Assembly (NCBI RefSeq): GCF_016907535.1
Contig: NZ_JAFBCF010000001.1
Span: 1,426,001-1,490,000 of the forward strand
DNA from: Microlunatus panaciterrae
GTDB lineage: Bacteria > Actinomycetota > Actinomycetes > Propionibacteriales > Propionibacteriaceae
Direction: 5' to 3'
DNA length: 64,000 nt
Both the position numbers and the translations under genes were made by a program. Positions 39,717-48,412 of the stretch are shown piece after piece. Below the pieces are notes generated by a model that saw nothing but the letters and a program-made list of their open reading frames with translations, did not search any database and was not told where the DNA came from. Every line of letters starts with the position of its first letter. The first letter of the stretch is position 1.

Positions 39717-42257
39717 TCAGCGCTGCTCGGACGCGTCTGGTCCCTCGGTCAGCCCGTCGACGATGCCGTCAAACTCCACCGGCGGGGTGTCGGGGGCCTT
39801 GGCCCGCGGGTTCCCGACGAAGGTGAAGGGGTTCTCCGAGCCCTCGTCGGCGGTGTCGACGACCACGATCTCGCCCGGCTTCAGCTCGCCGAACAGGATC
39901 TTCTCCGCCAGGTGGTCCTCGATGTCGCGCTGCAGGGCACGCCGCAACGGACGGGCGCCGAGCACCGGGTCGAAGCCACGCTTGGCGATCAGCGACTTGG
40001 CCGCGGGCGTGAGCTCGATGCCCATGTCCTTGTCCTTCAGCCGGATCTCGGTCTCCGCCACCATCAGGTCGACGATCCGCTCGATGTCCTCCTGCGTGAG
40101 CTGGCGGAACACGACGATCTCGTCGACACGGTTCAAGAACTCGGGCCGGAAGTGCTGCTTCAGCTCGTCAGCGACCTTGGCCTTCATCTTCTCGTAGCTG
40201 CCCGCCGCATCGCCGGACTGGCTGAAGCCCAGCGTGACGCTCTTGGCGATGTCACGGGTACCGAGGTTCGTGGTCATCACGATCACGGTGTTCTTGAAGT
40301 CGACGCTGCGACCCTGCGCATCGGTGAGCCGACCCTCGTCGAGGATCTGCAACAGCGAGTTGAAGATGTCCGGGTGCGCCTTCTCGACCTCGTCGAACAG
40401 CACCACGCTGAACGGCTTCCGGCGGACCTTCTCGGTCAGCTGGCCGCCTTCCTCGTACCCGACGTAGCCCGGCGGCGAGCCGAACAGTCGCGACGCGGTG
40501 TGCTTCTCGGAGTACTCGGACATGTCGAGCTGGATGAGAGCATCCTCGTCCCCGAACAGGAACTCCGTCAGCGCCTTGGTCAGCTCGGTCTTGCCGACAC
40601 CGGACGGGCCGGCGAAGATGAACGAGCCGCTGGGCCGCTTGGGGTCCTTCAGCCCGGCGCGGGTACGCCGGATCGACCGCGACAGCGCACGGACGGCGTC
40701 GTGCTGACCGATGTAGCGCTTGCCGAGCTCCTCCTCCATCCGCAGCAGTCGCGAGGACTCCTCCTCGGTCAGCTTGAAGACGGGGATACCGGTCGACGAC
40801 GAGAGCACCTCGGCGATGACCTCCTCATCCACTTCGGCCACCACGTCGAGGTCACCGGACTTCCACTGCGCCTCCCGTTCGTGCCGGGCGGCGAGCAGCT
40901 TCTTCTCGTCGTCTCGCAAGCCGGCAGCGCGTTCGAAGTCCTGCGCGTCGATCGCGGCTTCCTTCTCCAGCCGTACGGCGGCGATCTTCTCGTCGAACTC
41001 GCGCAGGTCCGGCGGAGCCGTCATCCGACGGATCCGCAGCCGTGCACCGGCCTCGTCGATCAGGTCGATCGCCTTGTCCGGCAGGAACCGGTCGGAGATG
41101 TAGCGGTCGGCCATCTGCGCCGCCGCCACCAGAGCCTGGTCGGTGATGGTGATCCGGTGGTGCGCCTCGTAGCGGTCGCGCAGACCACGCAGAATGTCGA
41201 TCGTGTGCGCGATCGACGGCTCGGCCACCTGGATCGGCTGGAACCTGCGCTCCAGCGCGGCGTCCTTCTCGACGTACTTGCGGTACTCGTCGAGGGTGGT
41301 CGCACCGATGGTCTGCAGCTCACCGCGCGCCAGCATCGGCTTCAGGATGCTGGCGGCGTCGATCGCGCCCTCGGCGGCACCCGCACCCACCAGGGTGTGG
41401 ATCTCGTCGATGAACAGGACCACGTCGCCGCGCGTCTTGATCTCCTTCAGGACCTTCTTCAGCCGCTCCTCGAAGTCGCCGCGGTAGCGCGAACCAGCCA
41501 CCAGCGCGCCGAGGTCGAGGGTGTAGATCTGCTTGTCCCGCAGCGTCTCGGGAACGTCGCCGCGCACGATCGCCTGCGACAGTCCCTCCACGACAGCGGT
41601 CTTGCCGACACCAGGCTCCCCGATCAGCACCGGGTTGTTCTTGGTACGACGCGACAGCACCGTCATGACCCGCTCGATCTCGGTCTCCCGACCGATCACC
41701 GGGTCGAGCTTGTTCTCCCGGGCGGCCTGGGTCAGGTTCCGGCCGAACTGGTCCAGCACCATCGAGGACGACGGAGCACTGCCCTGCTCGGGCGCACCGG
41801 AGGTGGCCGACTCCTTGCCCTGGAAACCGCTGAGCAATTGCAGCACCTGGTTACGGACCCGATTGAGGTCGGCGCCCAGCTTGACCAGCACCTGCGCTGC
41901 AACACCCTCACCCTCGCGGATAAGTCCGAGCAGAATATGTTCGGTGCCAATGTAGGAATGGTTGATCTGCAACGCCTCACGCAGGCTGAGTTCGAGAACC
42001 TTCTTTGCGCGAGGTGTGAACGGAATGTGCCCGCTCGGCGACTGCTGGCCGTGGCCGATGATCTCCTCGACCTTTTCCCGGACAGCTTCGAGCGAGATAC
42101 CCAGGGATTCCAATGCCTTAGCCGCCACACCCTCACCCTCATGGATGAGGCCGAGCAGGATGTGCTCGGTCCCGATGTAGTTGTGGTTCAGCATGCGAGC
42201 CTCTTCCTGCGCCAAGACGACGACGCGGCGGGCTCGGTCGGTAAACCGCTCAAACAT
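39717..42257 (-). CDS. clpC: ATP-dependent Clp protease ATPase subunit ClpC
   Basis: 846 residues. Hsp100 unfoldase that feeds ClpP1P2. The N-terminal domain has two repeats ([44 protein letters not shown]), D1 Walker [14 protein letters not shown], the UVR motif ([21 protein letters not shown]), D2 Walker [15 protein letters not shown] and a sensor 2/C-terminal domain. GAGGAG precedes the ATG. TTGACA on the minus strand about 80 bases upstream may be a -35 element, but no matching -10 was settled. Essential in related actinobacteria. Confidence 0.97.
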   Translation of the reverse strand: MFERFTDRARRVVVLAQEEARMLNHNYIGTEHILLGLIHEGEGVAAKALESLGISLEAVREKVEEIIGHGQQSPSGHIPFTPRAKKVLELSLREALQINHSYIGTEHILLGLIREGEGVAAQVLVKLGADLNRVRNQVLQLLSGFQGKESATSGAPEQGSAPSSSMVLDQFGRNLTQAARENKLDPVIGRETEIERVMTVLSRRTKNNPVLIGEPGVGKTAVVEGLSQAIVRGDVPETLRDKQIYTLDLGALVAGSRYRGDFEERLKKVLKEIKTRGDVVLFIDEIHTLVGAGAAEGAIDAASILKPMLARGELQTIGATTLDEYRKYVEKDAALERRFQPIQVAEPSIAHTIDILRGLRDRYEAHHRITITDQALVAAAQMADRYISDRFLPDKAIDLIDEAGARLRIRRMTAPPDLREFDEKIAAVRLEKEAAIDAQDFERAAGLRDDEKKLLAARHEREAQWKSGDLDVVAEVDEEVIAEVLSSSTGIPVFKLTEEESSRLLRMEEELGKRYIGQHDAVRALSRSIRRTRAGLKDPKRPSGSFIFAGPSGVGKTELTKALTEFLFGDEDALIQLDMSEYSEKHTASRLFGSPPGYVGYEEGGQLTEKVRRKPFSVVLFDEVEKAHPDIFNSLLQILDEGRLTDAQGRSVDFKNTVIVMTTNLGTRDIAKSVTLGFSQSGDAAGSYEKMKAKVADELKQHFRPEFLNRVDEIVVFRQLTQEDIERIVDLMVAETEIRLKDKDMGIELTPAAKSLIAKRGFDPVLGARPLRRALQRDIEDHLAEKILFGELKPGEIVVVDTADEGSENPFTFVGNPRAKAPDTPPVEFDGIVDGLTEGPDASEQR

Positions 42258-42497
42258 AAGTGCTCCTCAAACGATGCTTCGGATACATCCCCGCCCTTCG
42301 GCGGAGTCGGCATCTGTGTCAACTCTAGTCGCGCCCGTTGCCGTTCTGCAGGCACCGGCCGGACCGGACACGCCTGCTAAGGACGTGGACCGGCCGATCA
42401 CCCCGTACAACCCGGGCAACGGGCGGAATGTTCCCCCTGATGTTCGCCCACGGCGCAAACTCGCCGGTGTCGAGAGAGTGCCCCCGGCGCCAAGATG

Positions 42498-42533
42498 GAC
42501 GACGCCGGCCCCCGAACGGGGACCGGCGTCGTC
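42498..42533. terminator. lsr2 terminator hairpin
   Basis: GACGACGCCGG (42498-42508) pairs with CCGGCGTCGTC (42523-42533); inside, CCCC/GGGG extends the stem around a short GAAC loop. It begins 19 bases beyond the lsr2 stop in the 294-base gap before clpC. The rest of that gap holds the clpC leader and shows no gene. Confidence 0.85.
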
Positions 42534-42551
42534 GACCGGAGGGCGGGATGC

Positions 42552-42872
42552 TCAGCCGTTCGCCTTCTCGTAGGCCTCCAGGATCGGCGCCGGGACACGT
42601 CCCCGGGAGCTCACCTGATGACCATTTGCGGCAGCCCAGGCGCGGACCGCCTTAAGGTCGACGCTGGCGGCCGGCTTGGCGCCGCGCTTGCGGCGGCCAC
42701 CGATCTTTCGGGCCTTGCTGACCCAGGGACCCAGCGCATCGCGCAGGGCCTTCGCATTCTTCGCCGACAGGTCGATCTCGTACTCCGTGCCGTCCACACC
42801 GAACGTCACGGTTTCATCAGCAGCACCACCGTCGAAGTCGTCTTCGAGGGTGATTTGCACCCGCTGCGCCAT
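42552..42872 (-). CDS. lsr2: Lsr2 family nucleoid-associated protein
   Basis: 106 residues. N-terminal oligomerisation domain (MAQRVQITLEDDFDGGAADETVTFGVDGTEYEIDL opening, given here in two parts: MAQRVQITLEDDFDGG and ADETVTFGVDGTEYEIDLS), a basic linker GGRRKRGAKP, and a C-terminal DNA-binding domain with the minor-groove RGR hook in SSRGRVPAPI. Lsr2 coats AT-rich DNA and silences it, the actinobacterial counterpart of H-NS. ATG 42872 is chosen over 42896 because GGAGGAA lies directly before it. The AT-rich DNA upstream is a probable self-binding site. Confidence 0.96.
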   Translation of the reverse strand: MAQRVQITLEDDFDGGAADETVTFGVDGTEYEIDLSAKNAKALRDALGPWVSKARKIGGRRKRGAKPAASVDLKAVRAWAAANGHQVSSRGRVPAPILEAYEKANG

Positions 42873-42919
42873 CTGTTCCTCCGTTTTTCTTTTCATTAGC
42901 CGATTTCCAATTTGGAGTA

Positions 42920-42948
42920 GTTAGAACATTACCTGATCGGGTCGTCAA
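42920..42948 (-). promoter_or_regulatory. lsr2 promoter in an AT-rich island
   Basis: On the minus strand, -35 TTGACG (42943-42948), a 17-base spacer and -10 TCTAAC (42920-42925). The -35 overlaps the nadC stop codon. The surrounding 42873-42995 is the most AT-rich stretch noticed in the window, which suits autorepression by Lsr2; that part is inference. Confidence 0.7.
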
Positions 42949-43868
42949 GAATGCAAATCAAGCGCAACATCTAATATAGGTGAGGAATGTGTTATTGCAC
43001 CCACGGCGACGAAGTCGACGCCGGTGGCAGCGACCTCTGCGGCATCCTCGACCGTCAGCCCACCGCTGGCCTCAAACCGGGCTCGGCCCTTCAGCTGCCG
43101 CACCACCTCGGTCATCTCTTCGGCCGACATGTTGTCCAGCAGCACCTCGTCGGCACCGGCGTCGACCACCGCAACGGCCTGGTCGCGGGTGGTGACCTCC
43201 ACCTGGACGGTGATGTCGGGAAAGGCCCGACGCACAGCCCGATAGGCCTCGACCACGCCGCCAGCGGCGATCACATGGTTGTCCTTGATCAGCGCGGCGT
43301 CGGCCAGCGACATCCGGTGGTTGACCCCGCCACCGACCCGGACCGCGTACTTCTGCAGGATGCGCAGCCCAGGGATGGTCTTGCGCGAGTCGCGGACCCG
43401 GGTGCCGGTGCCGCTCAGAGCCGACACCCAGGCCCGGGTCGCAGTGGCCACTCCGGACATCATGGTGACCAGGTTGAGCGCCACCCGTTCGGCGCGCAGC
43501 AGGGCCCGGGTGTTGCCGGTCACGGTCAGCAGTACGTCCCCCCGCGCCACCTGGTCGCCGTCCTTCACCCCTGCGGTCAGGCTGAACGGCCCGGCCGGGC
43601 TCAGCACCAGCGCCAGAGTGAGGGCGACCACCGGCATGCCGGCGATGGTGCCCGGTCGCCGGGCGACGAAGTCGCCGGTGGCCGTAGCCTCGGCGGGAAT
43701 GGTGGCCTCCGAGGTGACATCCACACCCGCTCCGGTGCCTGCCGGCAGCACACCACGGCCGCCGAGGTCCTCGTCCAGGGCCTCATTGATGATCAGCGTG
43801 ACGGCCTCCGGGTCGAGCCCCGCCTCGCGGACCAGCTCTCGGGCCGCCTCCAGTGTGGACACGATCAT
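42945..43868 (-). CDS. nadC: Nicotinate-nucleotide pyrophosphorylase (quinolinate phosphoribosyltransferase)
   Basis: 307 residues. Converts quinolinate and PRPP to nicotinate mononucleotide. Signatures: LDEDLGGRG, VALNLVTMMSGVATATR, RDSRKTIPGLRILQKYAVRVGGGVNHRM (cited in parts: DSRKTIPGLR and KYAVRVGGGVNHR), IKDNHV, VEVTTRDQA, EVLLDNM and EASGGL. ATG overlaps the nadB stop (ATGA). The last 20 codons change character: two ATA, one TTA and several A/T-ending codons within the AT-rich lsr2 promoter region. Confidence 0.95.
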   Translation of the reverse strand: MIVSTLEAARELVREAGLDPEAVTLIINEALDEDLGGRGVLPAGTGAGVDVTSEATIPAEATATGDFVARRPGTIAGMPVVALTLALVLSPAGPFSLTAGVKDGDQVARGDVLLTVTGNTRALLRAERVALNLVTMMSGVATATRAWVSALSGTGTRVRDSRKTIPGLRILQKYAVRVGGGVNHRMSLADAALIKDNHVIAAGGVVEAYRAVRRAFPDITVQVEVTTRDQAVAVVDAGADEVLLDNMSAEEMTEVVRQLKGRARFEASGGLTVEDAAEVAATGVDFVAVGAITHSSPILDVALDLHS

Positions 43869-45589
43869 GACATGGTTCCCTTCGCGATCGGCACGAACAT
43901 GTGCCGCAGATGATGATCTTCGAGCTGGGCCAGCAGATGTCCCTGCCAGCCGTCCACCCGGTCCTCGAAGTCGTCGCGCCAGTGAGCTCCCCGGGACTCC
44001 TCCCGAATACGTGCCGAAGCCACCACAACGGTAGCGACCGTCATCAGGTTGGTCGCCTCCCAGGCTTCCAGTCCAGGCACGGCACCGTTGGACTTCGCCA
44101 GCACCGAGAGCTCCTCGGCGCACCGGTCCAGTCCTCGGGCGCTCCGCAGGCCGCCGGCATAGCGGCTCATCGCCTGCTGCATCGTCGGCACCACCGACCG
44201 GTCGATCAGGCCCGGCTCGCGCGGGTCCTCGGCCGGCTGCCGTCTCGGCGGCGGTTGATCATGAAGACTGATGGCGATCCGCCGGGCGAAGACCAGCCCC
44301 TCGAGCAACGAGTTGGAGGCCAGCCGGTTCGCACCGTGCACGCCGGACGAGGCGACCTCGCCACAGGCGTACAGACCGGTCAGGCTGGTGGCACCGTCGA
44401 GGTCGGTCTCGATGCCGCCACAGAAGTAGTGGCAGGCCGGCGACACCGGGATCAGGTCGGTGACCGGGTTGATGCCGACCTGCCGGCAGCTGTTCAAGAT
44501 CGTCGGGAAGCGCACCCGCCACATCTCCTCGCCGAGCATCCGCCCGTCGACGAACACGTGGTCGCTGTCCTCTTTCGCCATCTCCTTCATGATCGCCTTC
44601 GCGACCACGTCGCGAGGTGCCAGTTCGGCCAACGGGTGCTGCCCGATCATGAACCGCTCGCCGGCGCTGTTGAGCAGGTGCGCACCCTCACCACGTACGG
44701 CCTCGCTCACCAGCGGCAGCTGCCCCCGGGCTCCCGGCCCCAGGTAGAGGACAGTGGGGTGGAACTGGATGAACTCGACGTCGCGCAGCCGCGCACCGGC
44801 CCGCAGCGCTGCAGCCACCCCGTCACCTGTGGAGACGGGCGGGTTGGTGGTCGCTGCGTAGATCTGGCCGATCCCGCCGGTGGCCAGCACCACTGCCCGG
44901 GCATGCACGGCGCCGACGCCACCCCGGGTGCCCGCCCCCATCACGTGCAGGGTGACACCGGCCACGCCGGGCAAGTCGCCGGCCGCTGGAATCAGGTCCA
45001 GCACCAGCGCATGCTCGACGATCTCGATCTCGGGCATGCTCTTCACCTTCGACACCAGCGCGCGCTCGATCTCGGCTCCGGTGGCGTCGCCGCCGGCATG
45101 CGCGATCCGGTTGCGATGGTGGCCGCCCTCTCGGGTCAGCTCCAGCTCGCCCGCCTCGTCCCGGTCGAACTCGGCGCCGCGGGCGATCAGCTCGGCGACC
45201 GCGTCCGGACCCTCACTGACGAGCACCCGGACGGCGTCCGGTACGCACAGCCCGGCACCGGCCACGAGGGTGTCGTCGATGTGCTGCTCGACCGTGTCAC
45301 CCTCTGCCTGTACGGAGGCGATGCCGCCCTGCGCCCACGGCGTGGAACCGGCTGCCACCACACTCTTGGTGACCACCATCACCTTGCCGAGGTCGCTGCA
45401 CTCCAGTGCGGCGGTCAGACCGGCGATGCCGGAGCCCACCACCACGACGTCCACCTCGGCCACCCACCCCGGCGCTTCGCTGGCCAGCCGTCCTGGGAGC
45501 TCGGGCAGGGGTGGCAGCTGCGGCAGCCGCGGGGGCGTCGGCACCGCAGGCTGGTCGCCTTGGGTCTGGTCGGGTTGCTCGGGCACCAT
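43865..45589 (-). CDS. nadB: L-aspartate oxidase
   Basis: 574 residues from ATG 45589. FAD enzyme oxidising aspartate to iminoaspartate, first step of NAD synthesis. FAD site VVVVGSGIAGLTAALE, then STPWAQGGIAS, EGGHHRNRIAHAGGDATG, VLATGGIGQIYAATTNP, EFIQFHPTVLY, ACHYFCGGIETD and ASSGVHGANRLASNSLLEGLV. The first 45 residues are Pro-rich and not family-like; the start lies only seven bases from the divergent methyltransferase start, so a GTG further in may be the real one. nadA is not in the window. Confidence 0.93.
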   Translation of the reverse strand: MVPEQPDQTQGDQPAVPTPPRLPQLPPLPELPGRLASEAPGWVAEVDVVVVGSGIAGLTAALECSDLGKVMVVTKSVVAAGSTPWAQGGIASVQAEGDTVEQHIDDTLVAGAGLCVPDAVRVLVSEGPDAVAELIARGAEFDRDEAGELELTREGGHHRNRIAHAGGDATGAEIERALVSKVKSMPEIEIVEHALVLDLIPAAGDLPGVAGVTLHVMGAGTRGGVGAVHARAVVLATGGIGQIYAATTNPPVSTGDGVAAALRAGARLRDVEFIQFHPTVLYLGPGARGQLPLVSEAVRGEGAHLLNSAGERFMIGQHPLAELAPRDVVAKAIMKEMAKEDSDHVFVDGRMLGEEMWRVRFPTILNSCRQVGINPVTDLIPVSPACHYFCGGIETDLDGATSLTGLYACGEVASSGVHGANRLASNSLLEGLVFARRIAISLHDQPPPRRQPAEDPREPGLIDRSVVPTMQQAMSRYAGGLRSARGLDRCAEELSVLAKSNGAVPGLEAWEATNLMTVATVVVASARIREESRGAHWRDDFEDRVDGWQGHLLAQLEDHHLRHMFVPIAKGTMS

Positions 45590-45596
45590 GAGGAAC

Positions 45597-46577
45597 ATGT
45601 TCTCGCATGCCCTTTCCTGGCGTTCCGCGTGGGCCACGGCTGCCTACGGCGACGACGGGTTCTGGCGTACCGAACGGCCGATCGGCCACTTCCGCACCGC
45701 GGCCGCCACCACGGATCTGCAGGCCAGGATGATCGCCGCAGTGCTGGCGCGGGCACCGGAGATCGGGGCAGTTGTCGATCTTGGCGCCGGTGACGGGCAG
45801 TTGCTCAACTCCCTGCTCCAGCTCCGCCCCGACCTGGCCTTCTATGGCATCGACCTGCGGGAGCGGCCCGATGATCTCGACGACGACGTGACCTGGTGCC
45901 GCGACCTGTGGGATGTGGAGACGACAGCCTGGACCAGCGGTGAGGCGTTCGTCGTCCTGGCGACGCTCGACCGGCCCACGCTCTTGTTGGCGGTGGAATG
46001 GCTCGACGATCTCCCGTGCACCATCTGCCAGCGGCAGGGTCGTTCGCTGCGCCTGGTCGACGTCGATGACACCGGCAACGAGACGCTGGGCATGGAGGCC
46101 TCGGCTGATGATCACGCCTGGGCCGGGCACTGGTGGCCGGAGGGTCCCCGGGTCGAGGTCGGGAGCAGCCGGGATCGGGCCTGGGCCGCCGCCTGTGCGC
46201 AGCTGCAGGGCTATGGCGGTCTCGGATTGGTGATCGACTACGGGCACCTCGGCGCGGACCGCCCCAGCAGCGGCACGCTGACCGGGTTCAGCCACGGGCA
46301 CCAGTGCCCACCCCTGCCCACCGGCCAGATGAACCTGACCGCCCATGTGGCGATCGACGCTGTCGCTGTGGCGGCCGAGCACATCGGCGCCGAAACGGTC
46401 GAGCTCGTGCGGCAGAAGGACGTAGCCGAACGACTGCTCGCGCAGCAGGGGCCGGTCGGCGGCGATGCGCTGACCGCCCTGGTCCGCCGGAGCGAGATGC
46501 ACGCGATCACCGCGCCGACGGTCTTCGGCGACTTCTGGTGGCTGCTGCAACGGGTGCCGCCCGCTGACCGTCGCTAG
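45597..46577 (+). CDS. MidA-type SAM-dependent methyltransferase
   Basis: 326 residues. N-terminal SWRSAWATAAYGDDGFWRT..IGHFRTA follows the MidA/NDUFAF7 pattern (W..A.YG..GF....GHF.T), the SAM-binding loop is VVDLGAGDGQL (D61-G67), and the late GLVIDYGHL ... SGTLTGFSHG and MNLTAHVAIDAV match the PF02636 signature. The mitochondrial family member dimethylates an arginine of the complex I NDUFS2 (NuoD) subunit. Here the stop is followed with no gap by a NuoD-like gene, which strongly suggests an enzyme-substrate or assembly pair. Confidence 0.82.
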   Translation: MFSHALSWRSAWATAAYGDDGFWRTERPIGHFRTAAATTDLQARMIAAVLARAPEIGAVVDLGAGDGQLLNSLLQLRPDLAFYGIDLRERPDDLDDDVTWCRDLWDVETTAWTSGEAFVVLATLDRPTLLLAVEWLDDLPCTICQRQGRSLRLVDVDDTGNETLGMEASADDHAWAGHWWPEGPRVEVGSSRDRAWAAACAQLQGYGGLGLVIDYGHLGADRPSSGTLTGFSHGHQCPPLPTGQMNLTAHVAIDAVAVAAEHIGAETVELVRQKDVAERLLAQQGPVGGDALTALVRRSEMHAITAPTVFGDFWWLLQRVPPADRR

Positions 46578-47762
46578 ATGCTGGAGACTGGCGGCATGCA
46601 CTCGTCGCTCCGCGTCCTGGTCGGTTCGCTGGCGCCCGGGGTGCTGCCGACCACGAGGTCGGACCGCCTTCCCGACGGCACGGTGCTGCTCGACCTCGGC
46701 GAGGACCATCCCAGCCGGGCCGGACTGCTGGAGCTCCGGCTGTGGACCCAGGACGGCACCGTCAGCACCGCCGAGGTTGTGGTCGGCGCCATGCACCGGG
46801 GCGCCGAGAAGCTCTTCGAGGTGCGGGAGTACCGCCAGATACTGATGCTCGCGGACCGGCACGACTGGCAGGCGCCGTTTGCCGGCGAGCTCTGCGTCGC
46901 ACTGGCTTGCGAGAAGATGCTCGGTCTCGAGGTGCCACCGAGGGCGGTCTGGCTGCGCACGCTACTGGCCGAGCACGGCAGGATCCTCAGCCATCTGGGC
47001 TTCCTCGGCTACGTCGGCCGCACGACCCGGACCCCGACCGGGCTGCCCCGGCTGCGCGAGCGGCTCCGGGGCCAGAACCGTGCGCTCACCGGCAACCGGG
47101 TCCACCCGATGGCCAACCGGTTGGGCGGGCTCGCGGTCGACGCCGACGACGGCTGGCTGGCCGAGGAGCTGGCCGTGCTGGACGAGGTCGATCGGGAGAT
47201 GCGGCAGCTGCGCCTGATGGTCGACTCAGAGGAGTTCACCGCCCGCAGCCGCGGGGTCGCCCGGCTCCAACGCGACGTGATCATGGCGTACGGGGTGAGT
47301 GGTCCTGCCGCCCGGGCGTCCGGCCTGGAGCTGGACCTGCGTCGATCTGAGCCCTACCTCGCCTATCCGGAGCTGGCCGAGCTGATCACCACCGCGCGTC
47401 AGGATGCCGGCGACGCCTGGGCTCGGTTCGTCCAGCTGGTCGAGGAGGTGGCCGCGAGCAGCCGCCTGGTCCGGGCAGCTGCCGAGCGGCTGGCGGGGCG
47501 TCCCGGGCCGGTGGACGTCAAGCTGCCCAAGATCATCAAGCTGCCCGAGGGGGCCGGCTATCTCAGCACCGAGGCGCCACTCGGTACCGCCGGCTGCTAC
47601 CTCGTTTCGCGCGGCGAGAAGACGCCGTGGCGGCTGAAGCTGCGCACCGCCTCCTTCAACAACGTTGCGGCCCTGGAAGCCCTGCTGATCGGCTGTCGGG
47701 TGACCGATCTCGAGATGGCTCTGGCCTCGATGGGCTACGTGGTCGGCGACATCGACAAGTGA
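46578..47762 (+). CDS. Orphan NuoD-like protein (NADH dehydrogenase 49 kDa / hydrogenase large subunit fold)
   Basis: 394 residues from ATG 46578 (ATG 46596, with GGAG upstream, is equally possible). Canonical NuoD landmarks survive: LGEDHPSRAGLLEL for GPxHPsthGvLrL, AMHRGAEKLFE (R74) for the HRGxEKL segment, GELCVALACEKMLGLEVPPRAVWLR for the NEx..A.A.EKLxGx.vP.RaxxiR region, HGRILSHLGFLG, and the C-terminal RTASFNNVAALEALLIGCRVTDLE and VVGDIDK, where the final Arg of NuoD is Lys. No other nuo gene is nearby. It starts directly after the MidA-type gene. Not an [NiFe] hydrogenase: no CxxC pairs. Confidence 0.8.
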   Translation: MLETGGMHSSLRVLVGSLAPGVLPTTRSDRLPDGTVLLDLGEDHPSRAGLLELRLWTQDGTVSTAEVVVGAMHRGAEKLFEVREYRQILMLADRHDWQAPFAGELCVALACEKMLGLEVPPRAVWLRTLLAEHGRILSHLGFLGYVGRTTRTPTGLPRLRERLRGQNRALTGNRVHPMANRLGGLAVDADDGWLAEELAVLDEVDREMRQLRLMVDSEEFTARSRGVARLQRDVIMAYGVSGPAARASGLELDLRRSEPYLAYPELAELITTARQDAGDAWARFVQLVEEVAASSRLVRAAAERLAGRPGPVDVKLPKIIKLPEGAGYLSTEAPLGTAGCYLVSRGEKTPWRLKLRTASFNNVAALEALLIGCRVTDLEMALASMGYVVGDIDK

Positions 47763-47777
47763 GGCATGCGCATTCGA

Positions 47778-48365
47778 TCATGCTGACGCGTCGCCCGGCG
47801 CGTGCAGGTGCGCACGTTCGCCGTCGTGGTCGAGGACAGTCAGGATCTCCAGCGGCCCGCCCTCGGCCCCGATGAGGTGCGGGACCATGGTCGAGAACTC
47901 GGCCGCCTCACCCGCCCGGATGACGATGGTCCTCTCCCCCAGCTGCAGGCGGGCCGTGCCGGAGAGCACCGTGAACCACTCGCGACCCGGATGCACCCGC
48001 TGCTGCTGCGCTCCGGTCGGACGTTCGGGCGTGATCCGCATCTTGGCCACCGTGACGCCTTGGGGAGAACCTTCGCGCGAGAGCAGCCAGGTCGTCACCC
48101 CGTGCAGGTGGCCGGGCTGCGGTCGGATCACCACATCCTCGTCGTCGCCGGACGCCACCAGCTGGTCCAGCGTCGTGCCGAGCGCCCGGGCCATGGCCAC
48201 CAGCTGGTCGAGGGCGATCCGGCGGTGCCCGGTCTCTATTCGGCTCAGCGTGGACGGGCTGAGCTGGCACCGGGCCGCGAGGGCGTCCAGGGACCAGCCG
48301 CGGGAGAGGCGCAGCCCCCTGATGCGACGGCGGATCAACGAGTCGAGCTCGAGTTCTTGCGTCAT
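47778..48365 (-). CDS. XRE-family regulator with C-terminal cupin domain
   Basis: 195 residues. Helix-turn-helix at about 10-65 (LRLSRGWSLDALAARCQLSPSTLSRIETGHR), then a cupin beta-barrel (residues about 110-190; VHPGREWFTVLSGTARLQLGE ... VIRAGEAAEFSTMVPHLIGAEGG) that should bind a small effector. Divergent from a methyltransferase gene with 47 bases between start codons; regulators of this class usually control the divergent neighbour. A leaderless-type TATGAT ends seven bases before the ATG. Confidence 0.88.
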   Translation of the reverse strand: MTQELELDSLIRRRIRGLRLSRGWSLDALAARCQLSPSTLSRIETGHRRIALDQLVAMARALGTTLDQLVASGDDEDVVIRPQPGHLHGVTTWLLSREGSPQGVTVAKMRITPERPTGAQQQRVHPGREWFTVLSGTARLQLGERTIVIRAGEAAEFSTMVPHLIGAEGGPLEILTVLDHDGERAHLHAPGDASA

Positions 48366-48372
48366 AAGCAAG

Positions 48373-48406
48373 ATCATATGTCTCTGGCGCAGAAGCGGAC
48401 TAGCCT
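48373..48406. promoter_or_regulatory. Divergent leaderless-type promoters of the XRE-cupin and methyltransferase genes
   Basis: Minus strand TATGAT (48373-48378) ends seven bases before ATG 48365; plus strand TAGCCT (48401-48406) ends six bases before ATG 48413. With only 47 bases between the genes, a repressor bound here would block both. Confidence 0.55.
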
Positions 48407-48412
48407 CCTTCC

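Noticed and set aside
39624-42380. A 918-codon open frame antisense to clpC
   Set aside because: Same artefact: it follows from GC-rich third positions of clpC and has no recognisable domain or ribosome site.
46578-47762. [NiFe] hydrogenase large subunit or a piece of a nuo operon
   Set aside because: The fold family fits, but the CxxC nickel ligands are absent and no other hydrogenase or nuo gene is adjacent.
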